A program made the position numbers and the translations under genes. This document shows, in pieces, positions 1 to 15,411 of a DNA stretch of 64,000 bases. The stretch's first letter is position 1; every line of letters begins with the position of its first letter. Location: NCBI RefSeq assembly GCF_009720775.1, contig NZ_WNKW01000001.1, positions 372,001-436,000 of the forward strand, written 5' to 3'. This stretch comes from Pseudoduganella danionis. GTDB lineage: Bacteria > Pseudomonadota > Gammaproteobacteria > Burkholderiales > Burkholderiaceae_D. Under the pieces are notes generated by a model. That model ran no database searches and was not told the DNA's origin. It saw nothing but the letters and a program-made list of their open reading frames with translations.

Positions 1-1191
1 CAGGATGCACTGGGCCTGGCGTTCTGGCTGATGGTGGTGTGCGGCACGCTGACGTTGCTGCTGGCCGCCGCAATTGGCCGCGTGCTGCTGCTCGATTCGC
101 TGCAGCGGGCCCGCAGTTCGGAGCGGCGCCGGCGCGAGGCTGAGGCCATGCGTCAGCAATCGCAGCAGCAGGAAGAGCAGGCCAAGGCGGCCAATGCACA
201 GAATCAGGCGGCGATTTTGCGCCTGATGAATGAACTGCAGGAAGTGGCCGATGGCGACCTGACCGTGCAGGCGACGGTATCGGAAGACATTACGGGCGCG
301 ATTGCCGATTCGGTCAACTACACGGTGGAAGAGTTGCGCGGGCTGGTAGGACGGGTGACGGAAACGGCCGCGCAGGTGACGCAGGCCTCCAGTCAGGCGC
401 AGAATATTTCCAGCGGCTTGCTGGCCGCTTCGCAGCAGCAGTCGCGCGAGATCATCGACGCTTCTGCTACGGTGGTGCAGATGGCGGACCAGATTAACGA
501 TGTGTCGCGTTCGGCCAGCGAATCGGCCGAGGTGGCACGCCAGTCGGTCGCCGCAGCCCAGCAGGGCGCGACGGCGGTGGCCAATGCCATCAAGGGCATG
601 CACGAAATCCGCGAGCAGATACAGGACACGTCCAAGCGCATCAAGCGGCTGGGCGAATCGTCGCAGGAGATCGGCGAGATTACCGAGCTGATTTCCGATA
701 TCACTGAGCAGACCAATGTGCTGGCGCTGAATGCCGCCATTCAGGCTGCATCGGCCGGCGAGGCCGGGCGCGGTTTCTCGGTGGTGGCAGAAGAAGTGCA
801 GCGGCTGGCCGAGCGCTCTGCCGGCGCGGCCAAGCAGATCGGGGCGCTGGTGCGCACCATCCAGACCGATACCCATGACGCCGTAGCCGCGATGGAAAAA
901 TCCACGCAGGGCGTGGTAGAAGGCGCACGCCTGTCCGATGCGGCCGGTGCCGCCCTGAACGACATTTCGCAAGTGTCGGACCGGTTGGCCGAACTGATTT
1001 CCGGCATTGCGCTGGCCACCGGCCAGCAGGCCACTTCGGCCAGCGGCGTGGCGCAGAATATCCAGCATATCCTGATGGTGACCGAGCAGACGCAGGAAGG
1101 TACCCAGCAGACCACTTTATCCATTCACAAGCTCTCAGTGCTGGCGCAGGAATTGAAGAATTCCGTCGCGCGCTTCCGCATCGCGACCTGA
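1..1191 (+). CDS. pilJ: PilJ-type methyl-accepting chemotaxis protein, 5' end cut by the window
   Basis: This is the C-terminal 396 codons of a chemoreceptor that runs in from before base 1; the frame is open from the first base, so the true start is outside. A hydrophobic segment (about residues 8-30 of the visible part) is followed by a charged HAMP-like linker and a long helical signalling domain. The conserved hairpin tip is readable ([16 protein letters not shown], then [15 protein letters not shown]). The family senses surface or pilus cues and signals to the ChpA kinase controlling type IV pilus twitching. The identity as PilJ rather than a generic receptor comes from the chpA gene that starts 29 bases downstream. 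The upstream pilG/H/I genes would lie outside the window. Confidence 0.88.
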   Translation, partial: QDALGLAFWLMVVCGTLTLLLAAAIGRVLLLDSLQRARSSERRRREAEAMRQQSQQQEEQAKAANAQNQAAILRLMNELQEVADGDLTVQATVSEDITGAIADSVNYTVEELRGLVGRVTETAAQVTQASSQAQNISSGLLAASQQQSREIIDASATVVQMADQINDVSRSASESAEVARQSVAAAQQGATAVANAIKGMHEIREQIQDTSKRIKRLGESSQEIGEITELISDITEQTNVLALNAAIQAASAGEAGRGFSVVAEEVQRLAERSAGAAKQIGALVRTIQTDTHDAVAAMEKSTQGVVEGARLSDAAGAALNDISQVSDRLAELISGIALATGQQATSASGVAQNIQHILMVTEQTQEGTQQTTLSIHKLSVLAQELKNSVARFRIAT

Positions 1192-1220
1192 TGCGCCCGT
1201 ATTGAAAGACCGAGGCAAGT

Positions 1221-6929
<5,709 letters not shown>

Positions 6930-6963
6930 CGCCTGACGGATAGCGGGGACGGGGAATGAGCAG

Positions 6964-6982
6964 GGCCGGCGTTGCGCCGGCC
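6964..6982. terminator. GC-rich stem-loop between convergent chpA and phrB
   Basis: A perfect 8-bp stem (GGCCGGCG, loop TTG, CGCCGGCC) lies in the 72-base gap between the two convergent stop codons. It lacks a U-tract directly after the stem on either strand, so it is a plausible but weak bidirectional terminator. Confidence 0.45.
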
Positions 6983-7001
6983 GCTGCGGCCTGCTGCGGT
7001 T

Positions 7002-8438
7002 TTAGTCGGTCTTTTTGACGACGGCGTAACGCTCCAGTGTACGTTTGCGCGCTTCGTCGTGCATCACAATAGGCTCGGGATAATCGGGCCGCAGCATGCG
7101 CGGCACCAGCCATGGTGCATGGATTTCCTTGTCACTCAGGCTTTTCAGTTGCGGCAGATAGCGGCGGATGAATTTGCCGCTGGCGTCGAACTTCTCCGAC
7201 TGCGTGATCGGATTGAAAATGCGGAAGTAGGGCTGGGCATCGCAGCCGGACGACGATGCCCACTGCCAGCCGCCGTTGTTCGAAGCCAGATCGAAGTCGT
7301 TCAGATGCAGGGCAAAATAGGCTTCGCCCCAGCGCCAGTCTATGCCCAGATCCTTGATCAGGAAGCAGGCCGTGACCATGCGCAGGCGGTTGTGCATATA
7401 GCCGGTTTGGTTCAACTGCGCCATGGCGGCATCCACCAGCGGGTAGCCGGTGCGGCCTGCACACCATGCGGCAAACAGCTCTTCCGCCTGCGCTCCCTGT
7501 TCCCACTCGATGGCGTCATAGGCCGGCTTGAACGAGCCGCCCACCACATACGGGTGGTGGTAGAGGATCATGGCGTAGAACTCGCGCCAGATCAATTCTG
7601 CCAGCCATACGGCAGCACCTTCGCCGCCCGCGCCGCGCTCCATCAGATCGACAATGGTGCGTACCACATGGCGTACCGACAGCGTACCGAAGCGGAAATG
7701 CAGCGACAGATAGGACGGGCCTTTCACGGCTGGGAAGTCGCGCGCATCCTTGTACTGGGCGATACGGGGCAGGAACTGCTCGAACAGACTGGCCGCGCCG
7801 GACATGCCGGTGGGGATCTGCAGGCTGGCCAGATTGCTAGGTTCGAAACCCAGTTCGGCCAGCGTTGGCAGCGGCGTGGCGGTGGCTGGCGGCGGCGCCA
7901 GTCGCGCCGCATGCGGTTCGATATGGTAGGGCGCCAGTACAGTAGGATCAGCGGCCAGCTTTTTCAGCCAGGCGTTCTTGTAGGGCGTGAACACGGAGAA
8001 TACGCCGCCCGTCTGCGACAGCACTTCGCTTTTCTCGAAGATCACCTGATCCTTGTAGCTGTAGAACTGGCGGCCGTCGGCCTGCAGGGCCTGCTGCACG
8101 GCTTCGTCGCGGGCGATGGCCTGCGGCTCGTAATCGTGGTTGCAGAACACGGCATCGACACCCAGTTCGGCCGCTAACTGCGGGATGGCCTGTAGCGGAT
8201 CGGCATGGCGGGTGATCAGATAGCCGCCTAGCTCGCGCAGTTCGGCATCGACTTCGGCGATGCTGGCGTGGATGAAATCGACGCGGCGGTCTATGCGCGG
8301 CAGCACGGACAGGATGGTGCTATCGTAGATAAAAACACAATACACGCGTTCGCTATGCTGCAAAGCCTGATGCAGGGCCACATGGTCGAAGGCGCGCAGG
8401 TCGCGGCGCAGCCAGACCAGCGAAGATTTCAGTTTCAT
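7002..8438 (-). CDS. phrB: Deoxyribodipyrimidine (CPD) photolyase
   Basis: Light-driven repair of cyclobutane pyrimidine dimers by a class I photolyase with FAD as catalytic cofactor. The protein (478 aa, normal length) opens with the photolyase Rossmann domain (SLVWLRRDLRAFDH) and has the C-terminal FAD-binding fold, including WREFYAMIL, TGYPLVDAAM, YMHNRLRMV and the NDFDLASNNGGWQW signature. I chose the ATG at 8438 because it begins directly before the conserved strand; an in-frame start 17 residues upstream would add a sequence unlike the family. It is divergent from yqgE across about 177 bases that must hold both promoters. Confidence 0.95.
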   Translation of the reverse strand: MKLKSSLVWLRRDLRAFDHVALHQALQHSERVYCVFIYDSTILSVLPRIDRRVDFIHASIAEVDAELRELGGYLITRHADPLQAIPQLAAELGVDAVFCNHDYEPQAIARDEAVQQALQADGRQFYSYKDQVIFEKSEVLSQTGGVFSVFTPYKNAWLKKLAADPTVLAPYHIEPHAARLAPPPATATPLPTLAELGFEPSNLASLQIPTGMSGAASLFEQFLPRIAQYKDARDFPAVKGPSYLSLHFRFGTLSVRHVVRTIVDLMERGAGGEGAAVWLAELIWREFYAMILYHHPYVVGGSFKPAYDAIEWEQGAQAEELFAAWCAGRTGYPLVDAAMAQLNQTGYMHNRLRMVTACFLIKDLGIDWRWGEAYFALHLNDFDLASNNGGWQWASSSGCDAQPYFRIFNPITQSEKFDASGKFIRRYLPQLKSLSDKEIHAPWLVPRMLRPDYPEPIVMHDEARKRTLERYAVVKKTD

Positions 8439-8615
8439 TCTGTCTGTCTCAAGAGGTTCGGGTGTGGTCAAACGTGGTTGTTGGCGCAATTCAGTGTAAA
8501 CTATCGCTGTAATGATGGCTGTACACCGAGAGAGTTGCTCACCGGCAGGCAGAAGCTGGACGCTGCCCCGCGCGAATACTACAGGAATTGTTGGCAGCTC
8601 AGAAAGATCACGATT

Positions 8616-9266
8616 ATGACGAAAAGCAAACTCGGCACCACCACGTCGGCGCCCGGCCCCCTGCCTGAGGCCGCCGATCCGCTGGCCGCCGTCGCCCAGG
8701 GCGCGCCCGCCGCGCTGAATCTGGCGGATAATTTCCTAATTGCAATGCCGTCCATGCAGGACCCGGTCTTCGGCGGCACGGTCGTCTACGTTTGCGAGCA
8801 CAATGAAAACGGTGTGCTGGGCGTGGTGATCAACAAACCCACCGATATGACGATGGAAACCCTGTTCGAGCGCATCGACCTGAAACCGGTCGATAGCGTG
8901 GACATCGACGAACCCATCATGTTCGGTGGTCCCGTGCAGGATGACCGCGGCTTCGTGCTGCACACGCCGGGCAAGCGCTATTCGTCCTCGCTGACGGTGA
9001 CCAAGGATGTGGCCTTCACGACGTCGATCGACGTGCTGGAAGCCGTGGCTGCAGGCGAAGGCCCGCGCCGCATGCTGGTCTCGATCGGTTACGCGGGCTG
9101 GAGCCCCGGCCAACTGGAAGGGGAAATCAGCCGCAATGGCTGGCTGACCGTCAGCGCCGACCCTGAAATTCTGTTCAATCTGCCCATCGAGCAGCGCTAC
9201 ACGGCAGCCATGCGCCTGCTCGGTATCGACCCGCTGATGCTCACTTCCGAGGCCGGCCATGCATAA
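8616..9266 (+). CDS. yqgE: YqgE/AlgH family protein
   Basis: A 216-aa member of the UPF0301 (YqgE/AlgH) family, of unknown biochemical function; in pseudomonads AlgH is linked to alginate and virulence regulation. The conserved core starts at NLADNFLIAMPSMQDP and continues with GGTVVYVCEHNENG, GVVINKP and the GYAGWSPGQLEGE block. The chosen ATG leaves about 35 Ala/Pro-rich residues before the core, longer than many homologues. No canonical start lies closer, and the Shine-Dalgarno is only a weak AGAAAG. It is the first gene of a tight rightward run yqgE-ruvX-pyrR-pyrB-pyrX, a pairing common in proteobacteria. Confidence 0.9.
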   Translation: MTKSKLGTTTSAPGPLPEAADPLAAVAQGAPAALNLADNFLIAMPSMQDPVFGGTVVYVCEHNENGVLGVVINKPTDMTMETLFERIDLKPVDSVDIDEPIMFGGPVQDDRGFVLHTPGKRYSSSLTVTKDVAFTTSIDVLEAVAAGEGPRRMLVSIGYAGWSPGQLEGEISRNGWLTVSADPEILFNLPIEQRYTAAMRLLGIDPLMLTSEAGHA

Positions 9267-9281
9267 GGATGCCCTGCCACT

Positions 9282-9668
9282 GTGAGCGCTGAAACCATTT
9301 TCGCCTTCGATTTCGGCGTCAAACGCATCGGCATCGCCATGGGCAATACCCTGATCCGTCAGGCCCAGCCCATTAAAGTCATCAGCGCGGTGGACAATGC
9401 CACCCGCTTTGCCGCGATAGGCGCGCTGCTGGATGAATGGCAGCCCGGCCTGCTGGTGGTCGGTCTGCCGCTGCACCCCGATGGCGCTGAACACGAGATG
9501 ACTGCGCGCTGCCGCAAGTTTGCCAACCAGTTGCATGGCCGCTTCAACCTGCCGGTAGAACTGGTCGATGAACGTTATTCTTCCGCCGTGATCGGCGGCC
9601 AGCGCGGCGAAGTGATAGACGACCGCGCCGCCGCCATCATCCTGCAGCAGTATTTTGATACCCACTGA
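9282..9668 (+). CDS. ruvX: Putative pre-16S rRNA nuclease / Holliday junction resolvase YqgF
   Basis: A 128-aa RNase H-fold nuclease of the YqgF/RuvX family, linked to 16S rRNA 5' end maturation. The first acidic residue lies in FAFDFGVKRIGIAMG, the middle motif is VVGLPLHPDG, then VDERYSS and DDRAAAIILQQYF with the C-terminal acidic residues. Translation starts at a GTG, 12 bases after an AAGGA that overlaps the yqgE stop, so the two genes appear translationally coupled. Length is normal for the family. Confidence 0.93.
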   Translation: MSAETIFAFDFGVKRIGIAMGNTLIRQAQPIKVISAVDNATRFAAIGALLDEWQPGLLVVGLPLHPDGAEHEMTARCRKFANQLHGRFNLPVELVDERYSSAVIGGQRGEVIDDRAAAIILQQYFDTH

Positions 9669-9711
9669 TTTCTAAAACGAGAACGCGCCCTAAGCAGGTG
9701 CTAGCCACCCC

Positions 9712-10227
9712 ATGACCTTACTCAACCCTCAACAACTCGACGCCGAAGCGCTGTACGCCACGCTGCTGGCCGACGTGCGCGCCGGTCTGACCGGTGTGGC
9801 CGATGTGGCCATCGTCGGCATCCACTCGGGCGGCGCCTGGCTGGCCGAACGTCTGGCTGCCGATCTGGGCCTGACCGAACGCTGCGGCGTGCTCGATGTG
9901 TCGTTCTACCGCGACGACTACGCCAAGAAAGGCTTGCCGGCCGACGTCAAGCCGACCCGCATCAATTTCGATGTCAACGCCGCCACCATCCTGCTGGTGG
10001 ACGACGTGCTGTACACGGGCCGCACCACCCGCGCTGCGCTGAACGAACTGTTCGACTACGGCCGTCCGGCCCGCATCATGCTGGCTGCGCTGGTGGACCG
10101 TGGCGAGCGCCAGCTGCCCGTCGCCGCTGATTTCGTCGCCGCCCACGTCAAGGTGGAAGCGGGCAAGGCGCTGGTGCTGCAGCAGTCCGACGATGGCAAA
10201 TTCACGCTAACCATAGACCAGGCTTAA
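9712..10227 (+). CDS. pyrR: PyrR bifunctional pyrimidine regulator / uracil phosphoribosyltransferase
   Basis: A 171-aa type I phosphoribosyltransferase. The PRPP loop is readable as ILLVDDVLYTGRTTRAAL, and VGIHSGGAWLAERL and LVDRGERQLPVAADFV match the PyrR family. In Firmicutes PyrR binds RNA to attenuate pyr genes. In betaproteobacteria the enzyme activity is likely, but an attenuator role is only inference: I see no obvious terminator/antiterminator pair in the 43-base gap before it or the 6-base gap after it. It sits directly before pyrB. Confidence 0.9.
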   Translation: MTLLNPQQLDAEALYATLLADVRAGLTGVADVAIVGIHSGGAWLAERLAADLGLTERCGVLDVSFYRDDYAKKGLPADVKPTRINFDVNAATILLVDDVLYTGRTTRAALNELFDYGRPARIMLAALVDRGERQLPVAADFVAAHVKVEAGKALVLQQSDDGKFTLTIDQA

Positions 10228-10233
10228 TTCATC

Positions 10234-11199
10234 ATGCTCAATCCGCAACTCAACAAACACGGCGAACTACAGCACCTGCTGTCGATCGAAGGGCTGCCCA
10301 AGTCTATCCTCAACCATATCCTCGATACGGCTTCTTCCTTCGTCGGCATTTCCGACCGCGATGTGAAGAAGGTGCCACTGATGCGCGGTAAGTCGGTGTT
10401 CAATCTGTTCTTCGAGAACTCGACCCGTACCCGTACCACTTTCGAAATCGCCGCCAAGCGTCTGTCGGCCGATGTGATCAACCTGAATATTCAGGCTTCC
10501 TCGGCCAGCAAGGGCGAATCGCTGCTCGACACCATCGACAACCTGTCGGCCATGCATGCCGATATGTTCGTGGTGCGCCACGCGCAATCGGGTGCGCCTT
10601 ACCTGATCGCCAAGCACCTGCAGGATTCCGGCCAGTCGCATGTGCACGTGGTGAATGCCGGTGACGGCCGCCATGCCCACCCGACCCAGGGCCTGCTGGA
10701 CATGTACACCATCCGCCACTACAAGAAGGATTTCACCAATCTGACCGTGGCCATCGTGGGCGACATTCTGCACAGCCGCGTGGCCCGTTCCGATATCCAT
10801 GCGCTGACCACGCTGGGCGTGCCGGAAGTGCGTGCCATCGGCCCGCACACGCTGCTGCCCGGTGGGCTGGAGCAGATGGGCGTGCGCACCTTCACCAATA
10901 TGGATGAAGGCCTGAAAGGCGTGGACGTGATCATCATGCTGCGTCTGCAGAACGAGCGTATGAGCGGCGCGCTGCTGCCGTCGGCACAGGAATACTTCAA
11001 GAGCTATGGCCTGACGCCGGAACGGCTGGCGCTGGCCAAGCCGGATGCCATCGTGATGCACCCGGGCCCGATGAACCGCGGCGTGGAAATCGATTCGGCC
11101 GTGGCCGACGGTCCGCAGGCCGTGATACTCCCGCAGGTCACTTTCGGTATCGCAGTACGGATGGCAGTAATGAGCATAGTCGCAGGGACGCAAGCATGA
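10234..11199 (+). CDS. pyrB: Aspartate carbamoyltransferase catalytic subunit
   Basis: Second step of pyrimidine synthesis: carbamoyl phosphate plus aspartate gives N-carbamoyl-aspartate. The 321-aa protein shows the carbamoyl-phosphate site [12 protein letters not shown], the [11 protein letters not shown] loop, the [12 protein letters not shown] motif and the C-terminal [11 protein letters not shown]. No pyrI regulatory gene is present. Instead the following gene is a dihydroorotase-like partner, as in the Pseudomonas-type ATCase complex. Its stop overlaps the next start by 4 bases (ATGA). Confidence 0.96.
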   Translation: MLNPQLNKHGELQHLLSIEGLPKSILNHILDTASSFVGISDRDVKKVPLMRGKSVFNLFFENSTRTRTTFEIAAKRLSADVINLNIQASSASKGESLLDTIDNLSAMHADMFVVRHAQSGAPYLIAKHLQDSGQSHVHVVNAGDGRHAHPTQGLLDMYTIRHYKKDFTNLTVAIVGDILHSRVARSDIHALTTLGVPEVRAIGPHTLLPGGLEQMGVRTFTNMDEGLKGVDVIIMLRLQNERMSGALLPSAQEYFKSYGLTPERLALAKPDAIVMHPGPMNRGVEIDSAVADGPQAVILPQVTFGIAVRMAVMSIVAGTQA

Positions 11200-12503
11200 A
11201 ACTACACATTAAAAACGGCCATCTGATCGATCCGGCCAATGGTATCGACGCCCAGCAGGATCTGTTTATCGACGCCGGCAAGGTGGTTGCCGTCGGTACG
11301 GCGCCAGCCGGCTTCAGCGCCGAGCAGACTATAGACGCCAGCGGTCTGGTGGTCGCACCGGGTCTGGTGGACCTGTCGGTACGCCTGCGCGAACCGGGCT
11401 ACGAATACAAGGCCACGCTGGAATCGGAACTGCAGGCTGCCATGCAGGGCGGCGTCACCAGTCTGGTGAGCCCGCCCGATACCGATCCTGTGCTCGACGA
11501 GTCGGGGCTGGTGGAGATGCTCAAGTACCGCGCCAAGACGCGCAATCAGGCCAATGTGCACCCGCTGGGCGCACTGACGGTGGGCCTGAAAGGCGAGGCA
11601 CTGACGGAAATGGCGGAACTGACGGAAGCCGGCTGCATCGGCTTCTCGCAGGCAGAAGAGCCGATCGAAGACACTACCGTGCTGCTGCGCGCACTGCAGT
11701 ATGCCAAGACCTTTGATTACACCGTGTGGCTGCGTCCGCAGGATGCCCACATCGGCCGTGGCGGCATTGCGGCCAGCGGCGCGATCGCTTCGCGTCTGGG
11801 CCTGTCCGGCGTGCCGGTGATGGCCGAGACCATCGCGCTGCACACCATCTTCGAACTGATGCGCGCAACCGGCGCCCGTGTCCACCTGTGCCGTCTGTCC
11901 TCGGCGGCCGGCATCGAGCTGGTACGTCAGGCCAAGCGTGAAGGCCTGCCGGTCAGCTGTGACGTCGGCGCCCATCATGTGCACCTGACCGATGCCGACA
12001 TCGGCTTCTTCGATTCGAACGCGCGTCTGACGCCGCCGCTGCGCAGCCAGCGCGACCGCGACGCCATCCGTCTCGGTCTGCTCGATGGCACCATCGATGC
12101 GCTGTGCTCGGACCACACGCCGGTGGACGATGATGAAAAACTGCTGCCGTTCGGCGAAGCCTCGGCGGGTGCCACCGGTCTGGAACTGCTGCTGTCGCTG
12201 ACGCTGAAGTGGGCCAACGACTACGCCGCCACCCAGGCTGCCAGCGGCCCGCGTCCGCTGGCCCGTGCAGTGGCGCTGATTACCTCGCAGGCGGCCAAAG
12301 TGGCCGGGCTGTCGGCCGGTACGTTGTCGGTCGGTGCCCCTGCCGACGTCTGCATTTTCGATCCGCAAGCACACTGGACGGTGCAAGCGGCTGCGCTGGC
12401 CAGCCAGGGCAAGCATACGCCTTTCATCGGCTATAACCTGGCAGCTCAGGTGCAGACCACCATCGTGGCAGGACGTGTGGCTTACCAGCGCAATGCGGCC
12501 TGA
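11196..12503 (+). CDS. pyrX: Dihydroorotase-like, probably non-catalytic ATCase partner (PyrC'/PyrX)
   Basis: A 435-aa amidohydrolase-fold protein, start overlapping pyrB by 4 bases. Family features are clear ([25 protein letters not shown], the [12 protein letters not shown] segment, a C-terminal [11 protein letters not shown]). However, the metal-binding H-x-H that should follow the first Asp is replaced: residues 59-63 read D-L-S-V-R. Loss of these histidines is the hallmark of the PyrC'/PyrX subunit that structurally supports aspartate carbamoyltransferase in pseudomonads without dihydroorotase activity. The strain should therefore carry a separate catalytic pyrC outside this window. Confidence 0.88.
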   Translation: MKLHIKNGHLIDPANGIDAQQDLFIDAGKVVAVGTAPAGFSAEQTIDASGLVVAPGLVDLSVRLREPGYEYKATLESELQAAMQGGVTSLVSPPDTDPVLDESGLVEMLKYRAKTRNQANVHPLGALTVGLKGEALTEMAELTEAGCIGFSQAEEPIEDTTVLLRALQYAKTFDYTVWLRPQDAHIGRGGIAASGAIASRLGLSGVPVMAETIALHTIFELMRATGARVHLCRLSSAAGIELVRQAKREGLPVSCDVGAHHVHLTDADIGFFDSNARLTPPLRSQRDRDAIRLGLLDGTIDALCSDHTPVDDDEKLLPFGEASAGATGLELLLSLTLKWANDYAATQAASGPRPLARAVALITSQAAKVAGLSAGTLSVGAPADVCIFDPQAHWTVQAAALASQGKHTPFIGYNLAAQVQTTIVAGRVAYQRNAA

Positions 12504-12516
12504 CTGAGTGGGTGGC

Positions 12517-13284
12517 ATGAAACTGCTGACGTTCTTCCGCATCGTGCGGGTGCTGCTGCACGTCCTCAAGGGCATGCTGATCTGCGCCGTGGTGTTTCCG
12601 TGGCTGGGCCACGCGGCGCGCAATGCGCATATCCGCCGCTGGTCCACCCGTCTGCTGGGCCTGTTCAATGTGACGGTGCGGCAGTCGGCGACTAGCGCGC
12701 CCGTGCTCGATACGGCGATGGTGGTGGCCAACCACATTTCGTGGCTGGACATCTTCGTGATCCACAGCCTGCACCCCAGCCATTTTGTCGCCAAGGCCGA
12801 GATCCGTTCGTGGCCGCTGGCGGGCTGGCTGGCGCAGAAGGCCGGTACGGTGTTCATTTCGCGCGGTAGCCGGCGCGATCTGCGGCACATCTTCAAAGGG
12901 CTGGTGCACAGCCTGCAGAACGGCGAGCGCGTGGCCTTCTTCCCCGAGGGCACTACGGCGGCGCAAGGCACGCTACTGCCTTTCCACGCCAATCTGTTCG
13001 AAGCTGCCATCGACGCTCATGTGCCGGTGCAGCCGTTCGCGCTGTCGTATCAGGGCAGCGACGGTGGCCACCATCCGTCGGTGGATTTTATCGGCGAGAT
13101 GAGTTTTGCCGAGAGCATCATGCTGATACTGGATGGCCCGCCCGTCGTGGCGACGCTGGATATTCTGACGCCGCTGAGCAGCGCGGGCGCGCACCGGCGC
13201 GAGCTGGCGCAGGCGGCCGAACAGGCTGTCGCAGCGGCGCTCGGCGTGCAGGTGCTGAGCGCGCCGACCGCGACGGCCGACTAG
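12517..13284 (+). CDS. PlsC-type 1-acyl-sn-glycerol-3-phosphate acyltransferase
   Basis: Membrane-associated acyltransferase that adds the second fatty acid to lysophosphatidic acid or a related acceptor. The 255-aa protein has an N-terminal hydrophobic helix (about residues 5-30), the acyl-acceptor motif NHISWLD (H-x4-D) and the FFPEGTT phosphate-binding motif. I chose ATG 12517; a GTG three codons upstream (12508) is possible. It follows pyrX by 13 bases and may ride on the pyr transcript. A second paralogue lies at 23853-24593, so which one is the main PlsC cannot be told here. Confidence 0.85.
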   Translation: MKLLTFFRIVRVLLHVLKGMLICAVVFPWLGHAARNAHIRRWSTRLLGLFNVTVRQSATSAPVLDTAMVVANHISWLDIFVIHSLHPSHFVAKAEIRSWPLAGWLAQKAGTVFISRGSRRDLRHIFKGLVHSLQNGERVAFFPEGTTAAQGTLLPFHANLFEAAIDAHVPVQPFALSYQGSDGGHHPSVDFIGEMSFAESIMLILDGPPVVATLDILTPLSSAGAHRRELAQAAEQAVAAALGVQVLSAPTATAD

Positions 13285-13291
13285 CAGGGAT

Positions 13292-13310
13292 GCGCGGCGA
13301 GCAGCCGCGC
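13292..13310. terminator. GC-rich stem-loop after the acyltransferase gene
   Basis: A perfect 7-bp stem (GCGCGGC, loop GAGCA, GCCGCGC) starts 7 bases after the acyltransferase stop, in the 58-base gap before the convergent apaH stop. No U-tract follows, so termination is possible but unproven. Confidence 0.4.
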
Positions 13311-13342
13311 TGGGATCGTGCCGGCCTTGCCGCGTCGGCCGT

Positions 13343-14200
13343 TCAATTTGCCGCCTGTTTGCCGCTGTGCTGCTGGAATTCCGGACACTGGGCCTGCAGC
13401 AGGCTGCGGTCCTGCAGGCAGACAGCCGAGAGCTGGCCGCCCCAGACGCAGCCGCTGTCGAGGCCTATCACATCTGGCCGTATGATCAGCCCCAGTGCCG
13501 ACCAGTGGCCGAACACTACGGTCTGGCCGGCGCTGCGCCGGCCCGGCACATCAAACCACGGCATCAGGCCGGAGGCCGGATCGGCCGTGCCGCTATCCTT
13601 GATCTTGAAGTCCATCACGCCGTCGGCCGTGCAGAAGCGCAGCCGCGTCATGGCGTTGATGATGCAGCGCAGCCGGTCGGCGCCCTGCAGGCTGTCATGC
13701 CAGCGGTCGGGCTGGTTGCCATACATATCGGCCAGAAAATCGCCGAGGCCTGCGCTGCGCAGCATCTGTTCCACTTCGGCCGACAGAGCCAGCGCCTGTG
13801 CACCATCCCACTGGGGCAGCAGCCCCGCATGCACGAGCAGATGGCCATCCGCCTCCAGTGCCAGCGGACGCTGGCGCAGCCAGCCTATCAGTTCGTCGCG
13901 GTCAGGCGCGGCCAGTATCTCGTCCAGCGTGTCGGCAGCATGGGCAGGGCGTATGCCATAGGCTACGGCCAGCAGATGCAGATCATGGTTGCCCAGCACG
14001 CTGTCGATGCGGCCGTTGCTTTCTTGCGCCAGTTGGCGCACATAGCGCAGAGTGGCGAGGGAATCCGGGCCGCGGTTGATCAGGTCGCCGGCGAACAGGA
14101 TGCGCAGCTCGGTCGTACCGGCATGGGCCTGTATGCGCGCGACCATGTCGCGAGCCTGCTGGTGGCAGCCCTGTAAATCACCGATTACGTAGGTTTTCAT
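13343..14200 (-). CDS. apaH: Symmetrical bis(5'-nucleosyl)-tetraphosphatase
   Basis: Hydrolyses diadenosine tetraphosphate (Ap4A) to two ADP, clearing stress dinucleotides and NAD-like caps on RNA. The 285-aa calcineurin-fold protein shows the metal-binding blocks [29 protein letters not shown] and [10 protein letters not shown]. The ATG at 14200 starts directly on the conserved [12 protein letters not shown] and is preceded by an AAGAG-type site; a start ten codons upstream is possible. It is divergent from rfbB over 141 bases, an AT-richer stretch that must carry the rfb promoter. Confidence 0.94.
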   Translation of the reverse strand: MKTYVIGDLQGCHQQARDMVARIQAHAGTTELRILFAGDLINRGPDSLATLRYVRQLAQESNGRIDSVLGNHDLHLLAVAYGIRPAHAADTLDEILAAPDRDELIGWLRQRPLALEADGHLLVHAGLLPQWDGAQALALSAEVEQMLRSAGLGDFLADMYGNQPDRWHDSLQGADRLRCIINAMTRLRFCTADGVMDFKIKDSGTADPASGLMPWFDVPGRRSAGQTVVFGHWSALGLIIRPDVIGLDSGCVWGGQLSAVCLQDRSLLQAQCPEFQQHSGKQAAN

Positions 14201-14341
14201 GGGGATACTCTTGAGTTGGTGGCAGGGCAAACTGGTTTAATCTGTTATTCGGGTGCAGAGTTTCGATATTTGCCCGTTAAGGCGTGGCTTTCACATAGAA
14301 TAATGCCTACTCCTCTTTTGACTCTTGCTGCGGGATACTAA

Positions 14342-15409
14342 ATGATTTTTGTGACTGGTGGGGCGGGTTTCATAGGCTCAAACTTTGTGCTGGACTGGCT
14401 GGCCCAGTCAGATGAGCCGGTGATTAACTACGACAAGCTGACCTATGCCGGTAATCTGAATAATCTGGCGTCGCTCAAAAATGACAGCCGGCATATCTTC
14501 GTGCGCGGCGATATCTGCGATCAGGCGCAAGTACTGGCACTGTTCCGCCAGCACAAACCGCGGGCGATTGTGCACTTTGCGGCCGAGAGCCATGTGGACC
14601 GTTCCATCCTCGGTCCCGGCGAATTCATCCAGACTAATATCAACGGGACGTTCAGCCTGCTGGAAGCGGCGCGCGCCTACTGGTCGGAACTGGCGGACGC
14701 CGAGAAAGCGGCCTTCCGTTTCCTGCACGTTTCCACCGATGAGGTGTACGGCACGCTGGGACCGGACGATGCCCCGTTCAGCGAAACCACCGCGTTTGCA
14801 CCGAACAGCCCGTACTCGGCGTCGAAAGCGGCCTCCGACCATCTGGTGCGGTCCTACCACCACACCTATGGCCTGCCGACGCTGACCACCAACTGCTCGA
14901 ATAACTACGGCCCATACCACTTCCCCGAGAAGCTGATTCCGCTGATTATCGCCAACGCGCAGGCCGGCAAGCCGCTGCCTATCTATGGCGATGGCCAGCA
15001 GATCCGCGACTGGCTGTATGTGAGCGACCACTGCGCTGCCATCCGCCGCGTGCTGGAAGCGGGCCGTCTGGGCGAGACTTACAACGTGGGCGGCTGGAAT
15101 GAAATGGCCAACCTCGATGTGGTGCATACCCTGTGCGACATGCTGGACCAGCAAAAGCCCAAAGCCGATGGCAGCAGCTATCGCGCCCAGATCACCTACG
15201 TCAAGGACCGTCCCGGCCACGACCGCCGTTACGCCATCGATGCGCGCAAACTCGAGCGCGAACTGGGCTGGAAGCCGGCCGAGACCTTCCAGAGCGGCAT
15301 CGCCAAGACCGTGCAATGGTATTTGACGCATCAGGACTGGGTGACGGATGTGCAGTCGGGCAGCTATGCCAAATGGGTAGAAACCAATTACTTTAATCGC
15401 GAAGGCTAG
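14342..15409 (+). CDS. rfbB: dTDP-glucose 4,6-dehydratase
   Basis: Second step of dTDP-L-rhamnose synthesis: dTDP-glucose to dTDP-4-keto-6-deoxyglucose, NAD-dependent. The 355-aa short-chain dehydrogenase fold has the nucleotide motif [11 protein letters not shown], the catalytic STDEVYG and the [11 protein letters not shown]yr-x3-Lys. First gene of the four-gene rhamnose operon, with only two bases to rfbA. Rhamnose made here would feed LPS, exopolysaccharide or rhamnolipid synthesis. Confidence 0.97.
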   Translation: MIFVTGGAGFIGSNFVLDWLAQSDEPVINYDKLTYAGNLNNLASLKNDSRHIFVRGDICDQAQVLALFRQHKPRAIVHFAAESHVDRSILGPGEFIQTNINGTFSLLEAARAYWSELADAEKAAFRFLHVSTDEVYGTLGPDDAPFSETTAFAPNSPYSASKAASDHLVRSYHHTYGLPTLTTNCSNNYGPYHFPEKLIPLIIANAQAGKPLPIYGDGQQIRDWLYVSDHCAAIRRVLEAGRLGETYNVGGWNEMANLDVVHTLCDMLDQQKPKADGSSYRAQITYVKDRPGHDRRYAIDARKLERELGWKPAETFQSGIAKTVQWYLTHQDWVTDVQSGSYAKWVETNYFNREG

Positions 15410-15411
15410 CC

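Noticed and set aside
9669..10233. PyrR-dependent RNA attenuator before pyrR or pyrB
   Set aside because: The gaps are only 43 and 6 bases and contain no stem-loop with a U-tract, so a Bacillus-type attenuator is not supported.
11202..13010. 602-codon minus-strand open frame across pyrX and the acyltransferase gene
   Set aside because: It covers two clearly coding plus-strand genes and has no family similarity by eye.
14260..14305. Sigma-70 promoter for rfbB around TAGAAT at 14296
   Set aside because: The -10 resemblance is fair, but no -35 hexamer lies at acceptable spacing, so it was not listed as a feature.
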